Origin: JAWKHR01 sp041394725
GTDB taxonomy: Bacteria; Acidobacteriota; Vicinamibacteria; Vicinamibacterales; SCN-69-37
DNA: 43,762 nt
Assembly: GCA_041394725.1 (NCBI GenBank)
Contig: JAWKHR010000050.1
Span: 1 to 43,762 of the forward strand
Direction of reading: 5' to 3'
The translations under genes were made by a program, and so were the position numbers. Under the pieces are notes generated by a model that made no database searches, had not been told where the DNA came from, and was given only the letters and a program-made list of their open reading frames with translations. Positions 39,915 to 43,762 of this stretch are shown one piece after another; position 1 is the first letter of the stretch; every line of letters starts with the position of its first letter.

Positions 39915-41456
39915 ATGTCCACACGCAAATCCACGGTCTTCTACGGTTTCATGATCGCCCTGGTGTCGGTGGTCGTCGGCATGGTCATCGCGGCGCGGCT
40001 CGACCTGGCGCCGCGGTCGTTCGGCGCGGTCAACGTGCCGGCGACCAACAGCGAGCCCGTGACCGGGCCGATCGACGCGACGACGTTCCGCCGCATCGCG
40101 CAGGAGACGAGCCCGGCGGTGGTGAGCATCATCACGCAGTCCACGCGGCGCGGGCGCACGCTCGCGGACCTGTTCGGCCTCGACCAGCCGGGCGGCCGCG
40201 GCCAGGGCGACGCGGTGCCCCAGCGGGGCGCCGGCAGCGGCTTCATCGTGGACAAGGCCGGCTACATCCTGACGAACAACCACGTCGTCGCCGACGCGGA
40301 CCAGATCGAGGTCAAGCTGCTCGGGATGTCCGACCTGGCGACGGTGCCCGGCCTGCCGGCGACGGTCGTCGGGCGTGACGAGCTGACCGACTCGGCGCTC
40401 ATCAAGCTCGACGAGCTGCCCGAGGAGCCGCTCGTCGAGGCGAAGTTCGGCGACTCCGAGCAGATCGCGCCCGGCGACTGGGTGATGGCGATCGGCAACC
40501 CGTACTCGCTGTCGAACACGGTCACCGTGGGCGTGGTGAGCGCGGTCGGCCGGCCGCAGGAGACGCAGTTCGCGAACCGCTTCGAGAAGATGATCCAGAC
40601 CGACGCGGCCATCAACCGCGGCAACTCGGGCGGGCCGCTGCTCAACCTCCGCGGCGAGGTCGTCGGCATCAACACGATGATCCTGAGCGACCAGGGCAGC
40701 GGCAACCTCGGCATCGGCTTCTCGGTCCCGATCAACACGGTGCGCGACATCCTGCCGCAGCTGCGGACGGGCAAGGTCGTCCGCGGCGTGCTCGGCGTGA
40801 GCGTGTCGCGCGCGCCGATCACCGCGGCCTACGCGCGCGACCTCGGCCTGCCGTCGACCGCCGGCGCGGAGGTCTCGCGCATCACCGAGGGCGGCCCCGC
40901 CGCCCGCGGCGGCCTCCAGGTCGGCGACGTGATCATCGAGTTCAACGGCGAGCCGGTCCCGAACGACGAGGGCCTGGTCCGCATGGTCATGGCGACCAAG
41001 CCGGGCTCGACCGTGCCGGTGAAGATCATCCGCGACCGCAAGGCGGTGACGCTGAACGTGACCGTCGACGAGCTCGACCTCGAGGCCGAGCAGGCGCCGT
41101 TGCGCGCCACGCCGACGCCGCGCGGCCGCGAGCGCGAGCCGCAGCCGATCGAGACCGACTTCGGCATGGTCCTCCGCGAGCCGACCGCCCGCGAGCGCCG
41201 CCAGCTGTCGGTGCCCGAGGGCCAGGGCGGCGCGGTCGTCGAGTCGGTCGAGCCGCTCGGCCCGGCCAACCTGGCCGGCCTGCAGCCCGGCGACGTCATC
41301 CTGCAGATCGGCGGCAGCGAGACGCGCACCGTCGACCAGGTGACGCAGGCGCTCGGCGCCATCGGCGACAGCCGCGTGGTGCGCATCATCGCCTGGCGCG
41401 CGAACCCCGACGGCACCGGCGGCGAGCGGCAGCTCTTCCAGCTCCGCCGACGGTAA
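39915..41456 (+). CDS. HtrA/DegP-type serine protease with two PDZ domains
   Basis: 513 residues with one N-terminal membrane anchor (FMIALVSVVVGMVIAA, about 12-27), so it is tethered in the periplasm. Catalytic triad: His123 in TNNHVV, Asp159 in ELTDSALIK, Ser238 in RGNSGGPL. PDZ1 spans about 285-375 (RGVLGVSVS to VTVDELDL) and PDZ2 about 415-505. A Pro/Arg/Glu-rich linker lies between them. Role: degradation or refolding of damaged envelope proteins. SD GGGAGAC lies before the ATG. The stop is followed after 6 nt by a strong hairpin that covers the start of the next gene. Confidence 0.93.
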   Translation: MSTRKSTVFYGFMIALVSVVVGMVIAARLDLAPRSFGAVNVPATNSEPVTGPIDATTFRRIAQETSPAVVSIITQSTRRGRTLADLFGLDQPGGRGQGDAVPQRGAGSGFIVDKAGYILTNNHVVADADQIEVKLLGMSDLATVPGLPATVVGRDELTDSALIKLDELPEEPLVEAKFGDSEQIAPGDWVMAIGNPYSLSNTVTVGVVSAVGRPQETQFANRFEKMIQTDAAINRGNSGGPLLNLRGEVVGINTMILSDQGSGNLGIGFSVPINTVRDILPQLRTGKVVRGVLGVSVSRAPITAAYARDLGLPSTAGAEVSRITEGGPAARGGLQVGDVIIEFNGEPVPNDEGLVRMVMATKPGSTVPVKIIRDRKAVTLNVTVDELDLEAEQAPLRATPTPRGREREPQPIETDFGMVLREPTARERRQLSVPEGQGGAVVESVEPLGPANLAGLQPGDVILQIGGSETRTVDQVTQALGAIGDSRVVRIIAWRANPDGTGGERQLFQLRRR

Positions 41457-41462
41457 GTCCCT

Positions 41463-41506
41463 CGAGGGGCCACGGGTGATCGATAATCGGTCACCCGTGG
41501 CCCTCG
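41463..41506 (+). promoter_or_regulatory. Strong hairpin sequestering the start of the CYTH gene
   Basis: Arms 41463-41479 and 41491-41506 pair over 16 bp with one bulged G, capped by a further T-G, C-G, G-C, A-T stem and TAA loop. The SD GAGGGG (41464-41469 region) and GTG 41476 are in the left arm; the alternative in-frame GTG 41497 is in the right arm. No T-tract follows. Confidence 0.65.
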
Positions 41507-42042
41507 AACAGGAAGTCAAACTCCCCTTCGACACCGCCCGCGACGCCCGCGACGCAATCACCGCCGCCGGCGGCCGTCTCGTCGTCGCGCGCCGCCTGCT
41601 CGACGACCGGCTCTACGACACCGCCGACGAGTGGCTCCGCCACGCCGGGCAGGCCCTGCGCGTGCGCCAGGACGCCGCCGAGGGCGTGATCACGTACAAG
41701 GGCCCGGCGCAGCCCGGCCCGGTCAAGTCGCGCGAGGAAATCGAGACGGTGGTCGCGAGCCCGGACCAGGCGCGCGCGATCCTCGAGGCGCTGGGCTTCC
41801 GGCCCTGGTTCCACGCGCAGAAGTACCGCGAGGAGTTCGCCCTGCGCGCGACGCGCGCGACGATCGACGAGACGCCGATCGGCGTGTTCGTCGAGATCGA
41901 GGGCGCGCCGCCCGACATCGAGCAGGCCGCGAACCTGCTGGGCCGATCGCGTCACGACTACGTCCTCGAGTCCTACCCGCGGCTCTACCAGACGTGGTGC
42001 GCGAGCCACGCCGGCGCGGATCCCCACCGGATGGTCTTCTGA
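41476..42042 (+). CDS. CYTH-domain protein (class IV adenylate cyclase / thiamine-triphosphatase fold)
   Basis: 188 residues from GTG at 41476, which has GAGGGG at SD distance; GTG at 41497 is the alternative, directly before the domain. The CYTH signature ExExK is EQEVK (near residues 11-15). Alternating charged strands follow: RLYDTADEWL, ALRVRQ, VITYKGP, SREEIETVV, KYREEFAL, VFVEIEG, forming the triphosphate tunnel. Members hydrolyse or cyclise triphosphates; which one cannot be told. The stop overlaps the next start as TGATG, so translation is coupled to the MurU-like gene. Confidence 0.85.
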   Translation: MIDNRSPVALEQEVKLPFDTARDARDAITAAGGRLVVARRLLDDRLYDTADEWLRHAGQALRVRQDAAEGVITYKGPAQPGPVKSREEIETVVASPDQARAILEALGFRPWFHAQKYREEFALRATRATIDETPIGVFVEIEGAPPDIEQAANLLGRSRHDYVLESYPRLYQTWCASHAGADPHRMVF

Positions 42043-43067
42043 TGCTCCCGTGCCTCGTGATGTGCGCGGGACACGGCACCCGCCTCGATCCGCTCACGCG
42101 ACTCGTGGCCAAGGCGGCCGTGCCGCTGGCCGGGCCGACGCTGGTCGAACGCGTGCTGGCCGGCCTGCGCGCGCACGGCGTCGCCGACGTGGTGATCAAC
42201 CTGCATCACCGGCCCGAGTCGATCACCGCCGTGGTCGGCGACGGCACGCACCTCGGCCTGCGCGTCCGGTACTCCTGGGAGCAGCCCGCGCTCGGGTCGG
42301 CCGGCGGCCCGCGGCACGCGCTGCCGCTGCTCGACGCGGACCCGTTCCTCATCGTCAACGGTGACACGCTGTCGGACGTGGACCTGGACGCGCTCGTCAG
42401 GACGCACCGGTCCACGGGCGCCGAGGTCACGCTGGCCGTGGTGCCGAACCCGGCGCCGCACCACTACAACGGGCTGGTCCTGGACGCGGACGGGCGGGTC
42501 ACCGGCGGGCGCCCGCGGGGCCAGGCCGAGGGCACATGGCACTTCATCGGCGTGCAGGTGGCCGGCCGCGGGGTCTTCGCGACGCTGCCGGACGGCGTCC
42601 CGGCCGAGACGATCCACGGCATCTACCGCGACCTGCTCGTGGCGCGCCCCGGCGCGATCCGCGCGGTCCCGGTCGAGACAGCGTTCCGCGACGTCGGCAC
42701 GCCGCGCGACTACCTGGACGCGGCGATCGCGCTAGCGGGAGAAACGGACGCGGGCCACCGGACAGGCGCGGGGCGCGGGATCGATCCCGGCCCCGGCCCC
42801 GGTGGGCTGCTCGTCGCGGGCGAGGTGGCCGCGTCGGCGCGGGTCGAGCGCACGGTGGTCTGGGCCGGGGCGCGCGTCGGCGATCGCGTGTCGCTCGAGG
42901 ACAGCGTGGTCGCCGGCGCGGTGACGGTGCCGACGGGCCTCTCGCGCCGCGACGTCGTCATCGTCCCCGCCCGCGTGTGCCGGGACGATGACGCGGCCGA
43001 GGTCATCGGCGAGGCCGCGGTGTTCCCGATGCCGCCGGGCGCCGGGACGCCGCGGGAGCTGCGTTAG
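42042..43067 (+). CDS. Sugar-1-phosphate nucleotidyltransferase, MurU-like with added beta-helix tail
   Basis: 341 residues. The N-terminal ~225 residues are a pyrophosphorylase fold: GHGTRLDPLT with Lys24 in KAAVPLAG, LGSAGGPRHAL, FLIVNGDTLSD with the metal-binding aspartate, and TAFRDVGTPRDYLDA. The C-terminal ~110 residues contain hexapeptide-like repeats (TVVWAGARVGDRVSLEDSVV), a short left-handed beta-helix not found in the ~225-residue MurU of Pseudomonas. Adjacency to an AmgK-like kinase suggests it makes UDP-MurNAc from MurNAc-1-phosphate in peptidoglycan recycling; GlmU-like or mannose-1-phosphate specificity is possible. ATG overlaps the CYTH stop. Confidence 0.82.
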   Translation: MLPCLVMCAGHGTRLDPLTRLVAKAAVPLAGPTLVERVLAGLRAHGVADVVINLHHRPESITAVVGDGTHLGLRVRYSWEQPALGSAGGPRHALPLLDADPFLIVNGDTLSDVDLDALVRTHRSTGAEVTLAVVPNPAPHHYNGLVLDADGRVTGGRPRGQAEGTWHFIGVQVAGRGVFATLPDGVPAETIHGIYRDLLVARPGAIRAVPVETAFRDVGTPRDYLDAAIALAGETDAGHRTGAGRGIDPGPGPGGLLVAGEVAASARVERTVVWAGARVGDRVSLEDSVVAGAVTVPTGLSRRDVVIVPARVCRDDDAAEVIGEAAVFPMPPGAGTPRELR

Positions 43068-43070
43068 ACT
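43065..43070 (+). promoter_or_regulatory. Putative leaderless -10 element (TAGACT)
   Basis: TAGACT overlaps the stop codon of the MurU-like gene and ends 8 nt before the ATG at 43079. The kinase may have its own start site besides read-through from upstream. Confidence 0.4.
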
Positions 43071-43078
43071 GGACGCGC

Positions 43079-43762
43079 ATGTCGGACGCGATTCCGGGCC
43101 CCGTCGTCCGGTACCTCGAGCGCACGGGCCGGGCCGGATGTCGCATCGTACCGCTCACGGGCGACGCGTCGGACCGCCGCTATTTCCGGATCCTCGGCGC
43201 GGACCCGCCCTTCGTCCTCGCGGTCAACGCGCAGCCGTTCGACCCGGCGTCGCTCCCGTTCATCAACGTCACGACGCTGCTCCAGGCGATGCCGCTGCCG
43301 GTGCCGCGCATCCTCGGCCACGACGGCGAGCTCGGCGTGATCGCGCTCGAGGACCTGGGCGACGTGACGCTGCAGGCGCACCTCGGCGCGGCGGACGCCT
43401 CGCGCCACGACGCGCTCTATCGCGAGGCGGTCGCCTACATCGACGTCCTGCAGCGCCGGGGCCGTGATCTGGAGGACGCGGGCTACACGCCGTACGGCAT
43501 CGCGTTCGACGTCCAGAAGCTCACGTGGGAACTGGAGTTCTTCACGAAGCACTTCCTCGGCGCCTACCGCGGCGTGACGTTCGACGAGACGACGCGCGCG
43601 GCGCTCCAGGAAGAGTGGTCGCGGATCGTGGACGAGCTCGCGGCCGAGCCGCGGGTGCTCTGCCACCGCGACTACCACAGCCGCAATCTCATGTGGCAGC
43701 CGAACCGCCTGGTGATCATCGACTACCAGGACGCGCGGCTGGGCCCCGACACCTACGACCTC
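43079..43762 (+). CDS. AmgK-like N-acetylmuramate/GlcNAc-1-kinase (aminoglycoside-phosphotransferase fold), 3' end missing
   Basis: 227 codons are visible before the window ends; relatives have about 330-350. The N-lobe shows LTGDASDRRYFRI and FVLAVNAQP, then LPVPRILGHD, LIALEDLGD-like IALEDLGDVTLQ, and TPYGIAFDVQKLTWELEFF. The catalytic loop is CHRDYHSRNLM and the metal site IIDYQDARLGP. This order is that of AmgK, which phosphorylates MurNAc and GlcNAc at C1 in the cell-wall recycling route that bypasses de novo UDP-MurNAc synthesis. It follows the MurU-like gene by 11 nt, the same gene pair as in pseudomonads. Confidence in exact substrate is moderate. Confidence 0.82.
   Translation, partial: MSDAIPGPVVRYLERTGRAGCRIVPLTGDASDRRYFRILGADPPFVLAVNAQPFDPASLPFINVTTLLQAMPLPVPRILGHDGELGVIALEDLGDVTLQAHLGAADASRHDALYREAVAYIDVLQRRGRDLEDAGYTPYGIAFDVQKLTWELEFFTKHFLGAYRGVTFDETTRAALQEEWSRIVDELAAEPRVLCHRDYHSRNLMWQPNRLVIIDYQDARLGPDTYDL

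Overview
This 43.8-kb high-GC window most likely comes from an acidobacterium, probably of the Vicinamibacteria type. The evidence is a VWFA-related exported protein of the kind typical of Acidobacteriota, two large MacB/FtsX-like 'orphan' permeases (one behind a PadR regulator, the ADOP arrangement), three exported sortilin/BNR-repeat glycosyl-hydrolase-like proteins, and the base composition. I see no rRNA, tRNA, CRISPR array, transposase, integrase or phage gene. The region looks like a chromosomal, largely catabolic and housekeeping segment, probably from a metagenome assembly.

Layout. 1-6.0 kb: two minus-strand sortilin-type genes. The second is a chimera: its middle has been replaced by the C-terminus of a different sialidase-like family plus a truncated MoaD/ThiS-like gene, and its own C-terminus lies beyond, riddled with frameshifts. 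6.1-12.5 kb: xylose isomerase facing an operon of a terpenoid-cyclase-like toroid protein, a DUF362 protein and xylulokinase, then a YbaN-type membrane protein and a Gfo/Idh/MocA dehydrogenase. 12.5-18.8 kb: a third sortilin-type gene, structured element copy 1, and a padR-ADOP pair. 18.8-26.3 kb: a 51-aa lipoprotein, a frameshifted ALDH7-type gene, an outer-membrane beta-barrel, a PAP2 phosphatase, DUF2177, a second permease with a sigma-54-like promoter, and dUTPase. 26.4-36 kb: exported S9, P1 and N-acetylglucosaminyl-asparaginase-like hydrolases, threonine dehydratase, alpha-glucan phosphorylase and a zinc-ribbon protein, then structured element copy 2. 36.4-43.8 kb: VWFA protein, M24 peptidase, HtrA protease, CYTH protein and a MurU-AmgK-like pair for muramic-acid salvage, cut by the window end.

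How they work together. The exported peptidases, glycosyl-hydrolase-like propellers and asparaginase-like enzyme would feed breakdown of protein, glycan and glycoprotein debris. XylA/XylB, the glucan phosphorylase and the MurU/AmgK pair handle sugars inside the cell.

The most unusual content is intergenic. (1) Two copies of a 230-250-bp element lie directly after stop codons. They share a conserved core, but their long terminal stem and two inner stems differ in sequence while keeping base pairing, as expected for a selected secondary structure. (2) Many gaps carry arrays of short degenerate 'words', often as an array and its inverted copy, with a different word in each gap. (3) A TANNNT hexamer recurs 5-12 nt before start codons, suggesting leaderless transcription.
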